Positions 22,427-33,930 are shown, numbered from the stretch's first letter. The stretch: DNA of 64,000 nt from Fistulifera solaris (GCA_030295235.1 AP026125.1:434001-498000), one strand, 5' to 3'. The notes: generated by a model not told the origin, from the sequence alone. Numbers and translations are program-made.

Positions 22427-23210
22427 ATGACATTTCATGCGCCGGGGGCCTTTTGTCCTTCTTTCCTTCGAGCGCAATACCACGACCGACGTCGACTGCC
22501 TCCAACTACCATTATGATTCCTAGAAATGAACTGATAACACATATGAGCGCAGAGGATTCCGTGCTTGGTAAGGCTAAAAATATTCATCGTGACGACTCG
22601 CATTCATCGTCATTTTTCTCTGATTTTGGATCAATTTTATGAATACCCAGCCGTATCGTTCGAGGTGACCGAGAAAACAACGGAATTTGAGCCCATATTA
22701 AACGTACCCGCGCTGGGATCATTCCTTTTGATTTTTGCTATATTCTCGTTTCTGGTGCAACGAACTTCCGCCATTGAACAGGCGGCCGATGAACGAACCC
22801 GAGCAGTCGAACGTGTGCGGAAACTGAAATCGTTGGCGCTCCGTGGTGATGCTACGCCCGAAGAGGTCGACCAGGCCATTCAATCGTATCGCGATGCTTA
22901 CGACAAAGTTGAAACGCTCCGCTACGTGATTCCTGGTGTGGCGAGAATCACGCCGCCGCCGGCTGGTTCGTTGTCGCGCAAATCCATGGAAGAGAATGAA
23001 ATGGCGGCCCAACAATTTCTGGGAATCGAGCCGGAAGAATCGAATGTCGAGAAGACGGACAATGAAAACCAACAGACAGGTCTTTCTCCCATTCTTATAG
23101 CGATTCTGGCTGTCGTGGCGACGAGTCAAATCATGCTCTTGGGATTACTTTCGTCGGATCCCATGTCAGCAACCGACCTCTTAGATGCCGCTACTTTTGG
23201 TATTGAATGA
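22427..23210 (+). CDS. Unknown membrane protein with two membrane segments
   Basis: 233 aa from exons 22427..22568 and 22651..23210 (82-nt GT-AG intron). No frame break. Order: N-terminal region (GAF followed by CPSF, a faint plastid-like context but without a strong hydrophobic core), a first membrane segment (ALGSFLLIFAIFSFLV), a charged helical hairpin-like region (IEQAADERTRAVERVRKL, PEEVDQAIQSYRDAYDKVE), a proline-rich turn (ITPPPAG), and a second membrane segment near the C-terminus (SPILIAILAVVATSQIMLLG). The pattern resembles small plastid membrane proteins of algae, but no family is recognised. Confidence 0.65.
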
Positions 23211-23548
23211 AGAGAAGTGAGGGTTTTTTCTTTGCAGAACAGAGATCTTCATTGATTTTAACGGTTGCTGACAAGCTAATCTCACTATGCCACGAAGGAT
23301 GTCGGCGATGATGGCGATTTGATCCGACTTGGAGTCGACCCTAATCCACGACAAGGTGCCTTACGTCTAAATTTTCACCAGATCAATAATTTATTAACAG
23401 TAACATAATTCTTCATGTTAGACGCATTAACGCATTACCTTACTTCAACTCGAATATATTCATTCATCTCAAAAGTAATGATATGTATTAGATTATTGGA
23501 AACACTACTTCGACGCTCATGCTAAATGCTCAAATAGAGAGAAGTTAT
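23211..23548. other. Intergenic region between convergent genes, 338 bp
   Basis: 3' ends of two converging membrane-protein genes; AT-rich, nothing else seen. Confidence 0.4.
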
Positions 23549-24208
23549 TCAATTTCTAGTATCCGTGTCTCTCGTTGAGCTGGACTGCGCATTGTCATCC
23601 TCGCGTCGCAATTTTTGCGCCAATCGTGTTACTCGATCTTCATTGACCTCTTGCTCTTTCGCAGCTTCCTCGAACGAATGCGCGATATCGCTCGTTTGAA
23701 ACAATGTTTTCCCCAATTTCATCATAACCCGTAGAAAGCCACCCACAATGTAACTTGCCGTCAATACGGTAGCCATGATGGCCACCGTAATCCGCGTTTG
23801 CCAGTTGACCCCATTCGCTTCGGTGACCCGCAAAGGCTCCGGATCGACGGTCGATTCTAATTTCAAATAGACTTCCCGAAAGACGGCAGGAATAATGACA
23901 AAAAATCCTCGGTACCCGCGGTAAAGAATGAAGAGCGAGTACAGGGCACACGCCTGCGCGCGAAAGAGAACCTTGCGCCATCGGGAGGGTGCCTGGGCGG
24001 CTTTGGAATCGGTCATTTGCGCTCTCGGCTTGAGTGATAGTCCCGCTTGATCAATCGAATCGACAAATGATCTTCTTTGTGACGAATTTTCTCCATTGAC
24101 GGACAAGGACATGTCTCGGTACGCGTGCATTGCAGGACGAAACGGCGGTTGAAAGGATAGCGCGCCATGCAACAGCATGCACGTCATTAGAGTGTGAAAT
24201 CGAGTCAT
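23549..24208 (-). CDS. Unknown plastid-type membrane protein
   Basis: 219 aa. A longer open frame extends upstream to 24400, but the ATG at 24208 gives a classic signal peptide (MTRFHTLMTCMLLHGALSF followed by QPPFRP), the diatom plastid pattern with Phe at the cleavage region, so this start is preferred. The mature part has two hydrophobic segments (LFRAQACALYSLFILYRGYR and onward to FVIIPAVF, then ITVAIMATVLTASYIVGGF) and a charged C-terminal tail (EEAAKEQEVNEDRVTRLAQKL). No family is recognised. No frame break is needed. Confidence 0.65.
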   Translation of the reverse strand: MTRFHTLMTCMLLHGALSFQPPFRPAMHAYRDMSLSVNGENSSQRRSFVDSIDQAGLSLKPRAQMTDSKAAQAPSRWRKVLFRAQACALYSLFILYRGYRGFFVIIPAVFREVYLKLESTVDPEPLRVTEANGVNWQTRITVAIMATVLTASYIVGGFLRVMMKLGKTLFQTSDIAHSFEEAAKEQEVNEDRVTRLAQKLRREDDNAQSSSTRDTDTRN

Positions 24209-24579
24209 ATTTAGCTCTTCGTTGTGCACGTTAATAATAGAAAAGGGGAAAAAGCGGGCACTTTGAAGAACAAGATTGAAAAAGATCTGAAGAGACGACG
24301 AGAATGAGAACGCGAGAACGCGAAGGGCAAATTTTAAAGGCACAAGGGAAATAAACGCGGAATGCAAAAAAAGGGGGGAGAAAAAACGATGCAATGTCAT
24401 ACGTCACAGTTTGAAGTCCGGAGTACATTCAAATCAATAGTCTGGCTAGTGGTGTGACAAAGATACTGTTTAATAATTTTTACTTTTGGGTATACCTCGC
24501 GCCTGGAATACGTCTCTCAATCAAAGTGACGAGGTCTTAACAACGCTAATTTTTTCTTAGAAAATGCAAAAGAATAAAA
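24209..24579. other. Divergent promoter region, 371 bp
   Basis: Upstream of the plastid-type membrane protein (reverse) and of the JMJD8-like gene (forward). No separate element recognised. Confidence 0.4.
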
Positions 24580-25509
24580 ATGGACGCCAATGAAGTCATT
24601 AGTCGACATATATCAATGTCGAATAAAGGAATGATGCGCCCATTGCGCTTGATAATCCTTCTTTTACTTCAATATCGAGTCATTGGTGCATGGCGATGGA
24701 ATCCAGAGGACGAACATCCCTGCAATATTCATCGAACGATGACCTTCCGACAGGTTCTCGAAACCTTTGGTCCGTCGGGTATCCCCGCTTTGTTTCCGGA
24801 ACCGGTCATTCTCCGCGCCAGTGATGCGTTTCGCAATGAGCAATTTCGAAAACTGACGGAGCAAGAAGAAATTGTTCGTTGGTTTGGGGAAGACTTCAAT
24901 GTCACTTTGTCGAGTAGCAATTCTCTGTCCGAGAATCGAAGGATTGTTCCATTGAAACAATATATTGATGAAACTGTCACCGCAAAAGAAACACTCCCCG
25001 ATCAACTAGCGAATGAATCATGGTATTTATTTGGGGAAACCTATTCGGAAGAATGGTCGACGTTCCTGAAGCATTATGAAATCCCACCGTGTTATACCTG
25101 CTCCGATTGGCCAGTGGCACTCGCGTTCGGCATTGGAAATCGTGGTTCAGGCGTCCAATGGCACATGCATGGTAGGTATCTTTGGCTGACTTTTGAAGCG
25201 CATGTATTGTATCTTACTCAACTTGGACTAGGACCTGGTTTTTCGGAAGCCATTCACGGTAGAAAGCACTGGATTCTGTATCCGCCCAAGGAACGACCGG
25301 ATTATGAAAAAGATCAAAGTAGCCGGCAATGGATGGAAACAACGTACTGGGAAGTCGTGTCCAAGCCATTGGAATGCACGTTACATCCAGGCGACCTCAT
25401 CTACTTTCCGGATAAATGGCATCATGCAACAATCAATCTAGATACGTACACAGTATTCGTGTCGGCATTTACGACAGAGCACAATCTGGGCCTTAGTGAC
25501 GAGTTATAG
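24580..25509 (+). CDS. JMJD8-like JmjC/cupin protein of the ER lumen
   Basis: 289 aa after removal of a 60-nt intron (25172..25231). The ATG at 24580 is the first; the one at 24631 (MMRPLRLIILLLLQYRVIGA) would give a tighter signal peptide. The core matches animal JMJD8: QWHMHGPGFSEAIHGRKHWILYPP and ECTLHPGDLIYFPDKWHHATINLD. JmjC proteins of this type belong to the Fe(II)/2-oxoglutarate oxygenase fold, but JMJD8 itself has no proven reaction and sits in the ER lumen. Here the signal peptide and the C-terminal SDEL, a KDEL variant, agree with that location. A Cys pair (CYTCSDW) precedes the core. No frame break is needed. Confidence 0.85.
   Translation: MDANEVISRHISMSNKGMMRPLRLIILLLLQYRVIGAWRWNPEDEHPCNIHRTMTFRQVLETFGPSGIPALFPEPVILRASDAFRNEQFRKLTEQEEIVRWFGEDFNVTLSSSNSLSENRRIVPLKQYIDETVTAKETLPDQLANESWYLFGETYSEEWSTFLKHYEIPPCYTCSDWPVALAFGIGNRGSGVQWHMHGRYLWLTFEAHVLYLTQLGLGPGFSEAIHGRKHWILYPPKERPDYEKDQSSRQWMETTYWEVVSKPLECTLHPGDLIYFPDKWHHATINLDTYTVFVSAFTTEHNLGLSDEL
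25172..25231 (+). other. In-frame, stop-free intron of the JMJD8-like gene
   Basis: 60-nt GTAGGT...CTAG intron. Splicing restores HMHGPGFSE as in JMJD8. Retention would insert 20 residues without a stop. Confidence 0.8.
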
Positions 25510-25803
25510 TGACTCTAGGCTCTAAGAATCTTTTCAAAAAATGCAGGAAATATGTAGATTTAATAATTAATAGGTTTGCTCACATTTGACTTGTGCAAAG
25601 CTTCAAGAGTGACAGTGTGTGTAAAACCAAGACAAGTAGTTTTCTTTCCTCGAAAGAAAAGAGTGGTCGACTGCGTCAAACGCTGGAGCGCCGAGTCAAT
25701 AAATGACAAACAATGCCCCATAAGAGAATATCCTTGAAGAAAGCATTCTCACTATCATGTCATCACGTGACTCAAAATCTAAAATGACATGATTGAGCCG
25801 CGT
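25510..25803. other. Intergenic region, 294 bp
   Basis: Between convergent genes; nothing recognised. Confidence 0.35.
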
Positions 25804-27073
25804 TTAAATCTCGTTGAAGCGCATGGGGTCAACCATCTCCGGCTGCTCACTCTCCAAAACCTTGATCTCTTCAAGAGGATCTAGCGCGAAGAGCGAGGTA
25901 AGAACGGCTTCATCATGACTTGTCATGGAAGCCGCACCGGTAGACTCGATGCGCTCCATCGTTGTAGAAACAGTGGCCGCGGGCATGGAAGGAACCTGGT
26001 TGCCGCCAAAGTCCAAGCAATTGTCAACCATCTGGGTTTGTTCATCCGGCATGTATGATGATTCTTGGTGCGAGAAAGGCGCATAAGGTTGCATTTCCGA
26101 CTCGACATCGAGAGGCTGGATCTTGTAGACCTCTCCCGAAGAGGTAGGGGCCGGGAAGGTGCTGTACGGAGCAGACGTCAAATGCTCCATCGGCTCAACT
26201 TTTGTTTCTTCATGAGTGGTTGGCCACCATACTCTTGCAGTACCCGGCCCACCAAAGCTTTTAAGCCTTCGAGTTCTAGCGAAGTGTGACCCAGCTGATC
26301 ACGCAAAATGCAGACTTCGTTTCTCAACTGCTCAACCTCCTGTTTGTCAGCGGCCTCGGTATGATTCGACTTGCGAATCTCGGAGAGAAGATCCGGACGA
26401 CCACGGCGGAAGTTATCATGATGAAAGCGCCAATACTTGGATTCTTCGCAGTTTTCCGCGTCCTTCAAGCGAATAGGATCGGAACGAATCTTGTGAAAGC
26501 CGTAAAAGTTGAGCTGGCGGACAAAGCTAAAAGAGTGTTAGAAGATTTCGAGAAATGACTAGCCACGAAAGTACCCAGGGGCTTTCTCACCTAGAAAAGT
26601 TATTATGCTTAAAGAACTTTGGGATGAAATCCGTTTGAAATCTTGTCGTGTCCTTCACAACAAAAGTCAATCCATCGTCTGCCCTGTTGAATCGAAAAAG
26701 GATCCAATGGTGAGTATAGATTCATATTCGACGCAATGAATAACAGCACAGAGGCAACACTTCCTGCACGGTCTAACTTAGAACTTTTATAACCTTCAAA
26801 TCCAAGACAAGACGCAACAGCCATAAAGGGGACCTCCATGCGAATTGCGTGATCACTTCAAAACACAATACAGTGAACGTACCAGGAAGCGACGCTTGGA
26901 TCGCAGCTGTTGACTAGCTCAAACGTTTTGCGCAGGAACACCGGGGCTGTGGGGTTTACTTCCTTCTTTGCTGGGCGATTCGTCCGCTTTTTGTTCTTTG
27001 CGCCATTGATTGGGTTGGGTTGTTGCAAAAGAAATGTCTCCATGGTTGATGTTTTGGGGTAGGAATCTGTCAT
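25804..27073 (-). CDS. Heat-shock-factor (HSF) type transcription factor
   Basis: Three exons: 27073..26883, 26683..26591 and 26526..25804 (introns 199 and 64 nt). The HSF DNA-binding domain begins at APVFLRKTFELVN, continues through WADDGLTFVVKDTTRFQTDFIPKFF, and contains the recognition helix region NNFSSFVRQLNFYGFHKIR, then YWRFHHDNFRRGRPDLL. It is followed by a coiled coil (ADKQEVEQLRNEVCILRDQL), shorter than the HR-A/B of animal HSF1, and a Pro/acidic C-terminal part (SLFALDPLEEI) that may activate transcription. It would bind GAA-type heat-shock elements in the nucleus; diatoms have many HSFs. One break in an A4 run (plus 26200-26203) separates MKKQK from VEPMEHLTS. Whether this one answers heat is not known. 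Confidence 0.9.
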
Positions 27074-28702
27074 GAAAGGAACTTGACAATTTTATGAGCG
27101 CATAAAAAACACAAGGGAACTTCGGAGTAGAAAGTGTCTACGTTCAGTTCCTACCAGATTCCTACTGCACGTTAGATTCGGTACACCTTCTACATACATT
27201 GAACGCCAGAGTGAAGGTCGTGCCGTCGTGCCACTTCAATGAAGTCCGAAGAACCGTTTCGAACAATTTCGCAGATAGTGCTAACCGTAGCGGTTACGCC
27301 GCAACCGGGTTCCATTTACAGTGTGGCTAAAAGTACAAATACTTTGATAAAGGAAGTAGGAATTAACAGTCCATGTAAAATTCCTATTGCCGTTTTGTAC
27401 TTGTTTGTTACTGACACTATCCCTCGTGTTATGAGTGTGAGGAGTATATGTCGTAAAGTACTTCACCGTAGTTGGAAAGTCCTAAAAACGCTTCTGACGT
27501 GACGCTTGTATGCATCATAGAACATCGCTGATTTGCTTTTACTCCGAGTCTTTCCGAAAATCATCTTGAACATTGAACTTGAAGGTGACCAGTGAAAAGG
27601 TCTCAGTACCGGTATGAGTCAAGACAATTCCCACGTGTTTTCACGTTTTAGTACAACTCCAAACTCGATTCCCACATTGCATGCGCACAGTTCACCACGT
27701 CATTCCATGTTCAAGTGACTGAAGCAAAAAATAAGCATCTCTCTTCTCTCTTCTCTCTAGCTTGTACAGTCTCTAGCTTCGCTGAGATCGGTAGTTTTAG
27801 TTCCTAAAGTCACCATTTGATGGAGTCCTGAGATCTGAGATCTGCATCATGATCATGAACATTGTCGGGGATGATCACGGTTTGTTGTTGAACTTGATCG
27901 AAGACTTCGCTCTAGCAAGGACCTGAGGAAACGGTTCTTGGTTCTTGCTCAATAGCTCTCTAGCATGCAGAATTGATGATGAAATAGTGCAAAACATTGA
28001 TACAAAGAGGATAGGGATAAAGAATCGTCGAATGTTTGCTTCGAATAGACTAAAGCTCTAGAATAATAACTTACTTTCATAAGGTAACCTATCCAGATGT
28101 CTGTCTCCGCTACATCTTACGTCGTCTCAGGCATGTGCTGTACCTTGCGCGCAAGTCAAAAACAAAGCTGTGTGATTGATTTATTAATAGCCATTCGTCT
28201 AGTCTCTCTAGTCTTTCTTGAATTCCCTTGTGTTCCGATTCCGGATTGTGGGCTTTGCGGATGCGGATTGCGGATTGTAATGCTATGAAAGTCTGCCCTT
28301 TTGTCCGTCAAGGGCAGCATACGTCGTACTGTACGTCGTCTGTTTACCGCCTTGCCTTTGCGCTTGGCGCTCCGCATTCATTCATTACAGTCGCCAAGTA
28401 CCGGTATTTTGGAGTGTTTGTGATTCCGGATTCTATGCGCTGCGACATGTCAAGCGTCTGTAGTATAAAATAAAAATGTAGGCGGTAATACCGCATCGTG
28501 GACCGTGACCGTGGAGTTGGAGTGGATCGTGTCTGTCGCCTTTTTCGTCCTCGCGTGGGAGTCTCGTGTGCGCGTCTTTTTTTGTTGCAAGGCAATTTCA
28601 GCACCAGGCCGCATTGACAAGAAATGCCATCGGGTATGATGTATTGCTAGTCCCTTACTCAACCCTTGTCAAGCTTAATAAGTTCTATAGATCCTGGAAA
28701 TC
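27074..28702. other. Gene-poor stretch, 1.63 kb
   Basis: Longest gap of the window. Short ORFs (27239-27502, 28097-28288 and others) have no recognisable content or codon pattern. The region shows a pyrimidine-rich CTCTCTTCTCTCTTCTCTC tract near 27740, GAGATCT repeated twice near 27833, and several CGGATTG repeats near 28245-28280. Upstream of both the HSF and the DENND4-like gene, so regulatory content is likely but not defined. Confidence 0.5.
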
Positions 28703-31700
28703 ATGAGTCCTCGAGAGGGAGCCGAAGAGCTCAAGAAGACGACCAAGCTTTCGCAAATGCAATCCGAGCTTGGTCGTCGTCTGGTGGAGTACTTCGTCAT
28801 CGTATCGAGCATTGAAAGGAAGCCTGATGCCAAAATTGATAAAAACAATTCCAACGATTTATCGTTTTCGGACTGGAGAACGGAAAGCATGGAGGACGAG
28901 TTCGCTAGTGTGCAGTTTCGACCTACCGTGACCGCACGCTATCCTTTGTTCGATCATCACGATAATCCTTTGCATGAGAACTTAACGTTCTTTTGCCACC
29001 CCTCCGGAAGTATTCAAGTTGAAAAGGAAGAAAAGATGCCCAAGGTAAGGATATTCTGTCTTTCATTGTTGTAAACATGCGGGCGTGATCTTACTTGAGC
29101 ATTTCAGGTTCATTATTTTGTGGCTACCGGCGGCAAGGGACAGCAAGTATACGGAACCTGCTTGACCCTTTGGGAGGCATATAAACTTAAGCAAAAACTT
29201 AAGAACGGAGCCACGAAAGAGTCTCAGGTCTATATTCCGAAATGCGTCGTTCTTTTGTCGACCTACCCTTACCTCGCTGCCTTTCGGGAGTACTTGACAC
29301 AGCTCGAACGTCTTTCCAAGGCAGGAGAAATGACGGTTCCGATTGAGCGCTACATCACTAACTTTTGTTCCGAAGTGCCAGCTCCGCCTCCTGGTTCTTT
29401 TGAAGTACAAACAACAATGGGAGACTCGGTAATCAAGATTTGGTCTCCGCCGAACAACGTGCCAATCGCATGGGTATCTTTGCCATTTTCGTACCTATTC
29501 GAATGTCTGGATGTCGAAAATGTCATTTTGGTTTGGCATTGCTTGGTGCTGGAACGACAAGTGCTGATCACCTCGACACAGCATTCTCTCTTGACGATTG
29601 CTTCGGAGATTTTCTTGTCGCTGCTCTTTCCTATGCGTTGGTCGCACGCTTATATTCCCGTTTTACCGCATTTTCTGATTCCCATCTTGTCGGCGCCCAT
29701 GCCGTTCTTGTGTGGTATTCACAAAGCAAATTTAGCGGATGCACTTTTCGATTTGAGTCGAGATTGCGTCTTGGTCGATTTGGATCGAAACCTTGTAACG
29801 CTTGGTCCGGACACGGCTCCGCTGCCTCCGCTGCCTCCGGTTCAGGCGGAAACTTTACGCAGGGAGCTTGATCAGAATGTTGGTATGATATTTCGCGAAG
29901 CGCGTTCTTTGCGCAAGACGGATGACTACTCCGAAAACGGCCTCCACTTACCAAATCATATCAAATTGATGGCTGAAGATATGTGGGAAGCCAAGCTTTC
30001 CCTATTTGACGAAGCGTTCAACCTCGTCTTCACACCCGATCAGATTCGCAAGAATATTTTGAACGGCAACGATGCATCAGGACTGGATATCTCCGAAAGC
30101 GATCGCATCAATCTGGGCATTGATAAGCAGCAGTTAAAAAGAAAGCAGTCCGTTTGGGATGCTGTACAGGAGGCATTTCTCGACACACATGTCTATTTGT
30201 TACGAAATTACAGAAAGTATTTAGTCTTTCCGTCCAAGCACAACGAAGGATCGTACGGCGGAGCCGGCTTTCGTTCCAAGGAGTTCATTGAAAATCAGCG
30301 TTATGATATGCGAGAGTTTTTGAACCAGTTCATCGGCACTCAGATGTTTGATAATTTTATCACCAAGAGACTTTATGGAAGCGGCGAGGCGGATGTTGCT
30401 TTCTTTGACATGGCCGTCGATCGATTCTTGAAGAATGCAGGTATTTTCTCGGATGTTGACATCCGCAGCCGCATATCAAGCAGCCTCAGAAGAAATACGA
30501 GTAAAGATGAACCACTCATTCAGAGCTCTCGTGTACATCGCAAGTTGAAAACCATTGTACCGCCTGAGCCTTCCTCGGAAGGCCTACAGCACCAGGTCAA
30601 GCAGCAGATGACAGTTCTGAACCAAATGACGATGGAAGTGTTCAATCATCCGGTAGTAGTCGAAAGGAGAAAACAATGTCGGCACTGACTCGAATTCAGG
30701 AAAAGGCTGCCGAGATATATGAACGTAAGAAGCTGCCTAAATATACTTACGATACCTTCCCGTCCGAGTTAAAGGAAGATCTTTTCGGAGAACCTCGTCC
30801 ATTACCAGCAGCAGTAATTGCGGAATTTGACCGTCAGCGAAAGGATGCCGCCCGGTTCAAGCGAAAAGGTGTTAAAACTCCGAAAGACGCAAAACAGCAC
30901 ATTCATCGAGCTCACGCAACTGTTGATCCGATAGCCCCTCCTTCGCCAGAAGAAGCGACTTTTACGGTCTTTTTCATGGCGTTCACTGCCCTTGCGGGTA
31001 AAGAGTTGGTCGAAATAGCCAGCAAGAAGGAGTCCAATGATCGCACCATTTTGTCAACTTATGTATCCACTACGTCAGCAACGGATGACGAGACGGTAGC
31101 AACTGATAGCGATGCAGGAGATAATGAAATTGATAAGGTCGATGAGAAGGAGAAAGAAGCTGTCGCTGAAATGAAAACATCCCGGCCAAATATGGGCGGC
31201 ATGTTCGGAGACGATGAGGACGAGAATACTCCTCAAAAAGCTATTGTTTCGGACGATGACGAGAGTGTAAATGAAAAAGACAAGGAAGAAACCAATGAAT
31301 CCGATAACGAGGATGACACTTTCAAGACACCGGAACAAGAAAACGGCACGGAAAGTCCAACCAGCACTGTTATCACAACTGAAACGCAGCCAAAACAACG
31401 ATTTCGTGATAAGCTGTCTGATCTTGAAATCGAGGAAGCAAAAGCGGCCGGTCGTGGCTTGTTAAGACTTGCTTTTGAAATGCTGACAATGATGAAACGA
31501 CGAGGGCTGAAGGCTGACCCAGAAGCATACCAGTGCTTGATTGATGCTTGCGGCCGCGTTGGAGACACAAAGAGAGCAACAGAACTGCTCGGGAAAATGC
31601 ACGAAGATGGTATTGTTGCCGACGGAACTGTTTATGCCTGTCTAGTTTCAGCATTCTCTGCCGACAGCGCTTGGAAAGACAGTGCAAAGGAAGAAGAACT

Positions 31701-32427
31701 CCCAGAATGGGCAAACAGTACGGCAGTGGAGATGGATTGGAACAAGCTCCAAAAGCGATCGATTCTTGACACGATCATTAGCCAGGTTGTTGATTTAGAG
31801 GACGAAGTTGAGGATGAAGAAGAGGAAGGTCAGTCCACTTATCAAAAGCTCAAAAAACGCATTCAAGCCCGCGTACGAAAACAACAAGAGGCGAAGGAGG
31901 ATGGCAGGTTGGAATTCTTTGTCACGGAACCTGTGGAACGGCAGATTACGCTGGGAGAGAACTTATTGGAAATTGTGTTCCCCGATATTTCGGTAGACAC
32001 GGAGAATGAGGTGTGCGGTCGATGCAACTTTGAGCTCACGGACGACGATGTCGTGGAAGGGTGGAAGGCTGGAGACAGTAATGACTATACAACGATGTGT
32101 CCCAACTGCAAGCAGCGTTTTGTCCCTCATTTTAACGTGCAGTGCTCGTCTCCTTCGTTTGTGGGATCTCGGGGGCCAGCGTCACCGCTGGTCTGCGAGC
32201 GACTGAGCCCGTGGGTCTTACAGAAGGAAATTCGGAGTGTGATGAGTGATGAAGACGGGATTTCAAACATTCAGAGCCCCACTTGGAGAGAAAAGGAATA
32301 CAAAAACGCCAGTCTGTGGTGGAATCTCATTCTTTCTTTCATGCGCTATCGGTTGCCTTTCACCTTCTTACTCCAAGGCAGTTTCGAGCAGAGCTTGATT
32401 GCGCCTTTGCCAGATGATGATCAATAA
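28703..32427 (+). CDS. DENND4-like Rab GEF (DENN domains, PPR-like repeats, Zn-binding tail)
   Basis: About 1,220 aa; exon 1 28703..29044, 63-nt intron, exon 2 29108..32427 with one break in an A3 run at 30663-30665 (VVVE to KEKTMSALTR). DENN proteins activate Rab GTPases in membrane traffic; animal DENND4 acts on Rab10. Order: uDENN (EYFVIVSS, FCHPSG), cDENN (FSYLFECLDVENVILVWHCL, LERQVLITS, YIPVLPHFLIPILSAPMPFL), dDENN (RQSVWDAVQEAFLDTHVYLLR, FRSKEFIEN). After an acidic linker come PPR-like helices (EAYQCLIDACGRVGDTKRAT) and a DENND4-type C-terminal module with CGRCNFEL and CPNCKQRFVP around GW...DSNDYTT. Domain order matches DENND4/c-myc promoter-binding protein, which supports joining the two frames. 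Cytosolic or peripheral membrane. Confidence 0.85.
29045..29107 (+). other. Intron of the DENND4-like gene
   Basis: 63-nt GTAAGG...TTTCAG intron joining MPK to VHYFVATGG. Confidence 0.8.
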
Positions 32428-32756
32428 AATTGTCATTATTACCTCAAATAGATGCGCTACGTACAATTCATTTTTTGATTACCGAAGTAGTTACAGACAC
32501 TTAATAACTCTGGCCGCAAGCTAAAGTAGGACGGACTTCACATTCTGTTCCGGGATTGAAATTCGATTGAGTCGTCATTGCGGAGCAGCCGAGACTACTA
32601 TTAGCAGGATACTCCGAAGATGATTAGTACGTCTGGACGTCGTCACTCACGAAGAAGATGCGATGAAAAGAATGCGATAAAAGATGTCGCATTTACATGA
32701 TTCTTAGCTAGTCTTCATCTGTCTTGTTCTTGTTAGCACCATAACCACACTCAATA
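32428..32756. other. Intergenic region, 329 bp
   Basis: Between two forward genes; no gene or clear repeat seen. Confidence 0.4.
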
Positions 32757-33771
32757 ATGGCGTCTTGTCGAATAGGAACCTTTGTTGCGGGTCAGGTAGG
32801 ACTGCCTTTTCGCCGCTCTTCGCTATTGTCGCGACACCGCATCCATGCGACGAAACTAGCCAATCGACCACTTTCTTCACGAACCGCCACTGGTTCCGGT
32901 CTGCGCCGGCGGCGTGTGTATCAAAGTCAGATCAAAGAACCGATCTACGGATCTTTTCGTAAGGATGATTCGTTTGGAAATCTGTCGGAGCCGTACCAAT
33001 TCAAGGAAGACGATCTCGAAACGTATTTGCAAAAGGCATCCTTGAGTCCCTGGGTGCCTCTGCCGGATGCCGTGGCTCGCAAAGTGTTTGATTTGGCTAA
33101 AGTAACATCTCAAGATAAGCATGTCGATCTGGGTTCTGGTGACGGACGCGTTTGCTTCCATGCGTTGCAATTTGGCGTAGCCTCGTCGATCGGGATTGAC
33201 ATTGACGAAGGCATTGTGGATGCGGCGAAGGAGCGACTGGCCAAACGCCATCCTGCTCCGGAAAATTTGGCGTTCTTGGTGGCGGATTTACTGGATGATA
33301 CGGAACCTGCTTGGAAACATGTACAAGAAGCTACTATCATTACTATGTATTTTGCCACGGAAGCTTTGGAACTCTTCCGACCATTGTTGGAACGAAAGTT
33401 GGCAGGACGTCGATGTAAAATCATTACTAGTGGATACGAAATGCCGGGATGGAATTCAGTCATGCAGGAAGTGGTTTTGGGCACTCAAATTCATTTGTAC
33501 GATTGGGGAAATACCGAGGAGACTGGCTTTGACGACGACTTTTTTATTCCATGGTCCCGATATTCTCGCTGATAAGCCAAAAGAACTAGCGGATGACCAT
33601 CAAAAGGAGAAGATAAACGGCCAAACTGTCATTGATCGCACCGGTCAACAAGCGATACGCGGCTTTAATCCGGGCTTATTTCAAACCGACGAAGAAGAAG
33701 ATGACGATGAAGATTCGTTGTGGAGCGAGAGTCTCGATAATGAAAGTGATAAGGAAGTTAGGGACGTATAA
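32757..33771 (+). CDS. Class I SAM-dependent methyltransferase
   Basis: About 338 aa. Motif I is HVDLGSGDGRVCFHALQFG, motif II acidic end IGIDIDEGIVDAAKERL, then a strand with TIITMYFATEAL. The entry region VPLPDAVARKVFDLAKV is like the 'TP..VV..ML.LA.V' region seen in small bacterial-like methyltransferases and in the FAM173 (ATP-synthase c-subunit lysine methyltransferase) group. The Arg-rich first 60 residues may be a mitochondrial presequence. At CCC (33556-33558) one extra base moves the frame: FFIPW would continue in DILADKPKELADDHQKEK and a strongly acidic tail (DEEEDDDEDSL). Substrate unknown. Confidence 0.7.
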
Positions 33772-33866
33772 GTAAGGACTTGTTAATAAATTATAAGAAG
33801 CTGAATTGCGCCATCACGATTCACGATTGTTTGCGTTGAAAAGCTCCCAGTCCTTCACAGGCGGCG

Positions 33867-33930
33867 TACTATAGCCCAAGCTGTAAGCGATATTTTCCAT
33901 GACTGCATTTCAGTCACGATCGAAATACGG
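33867..33930 (+). repeat. Dispersed hairpin repeat, copy A
   Basis: Starts TACTATAGCCCAAG and contains GACTGCATTTCAGTC, an inverted GACTG/CAGTC with a 5-nt loop. The same order of blocks is found at 46.2, 46.4 and 55.3 kb. Confidence 0.65.

Noticed and set aside
27239-28473. Several short ORFs in the 1.6-kb gap
   Set aside because: All are under 90 codons, overlap on both strands, and show no domain, membrane or targeting pattern.
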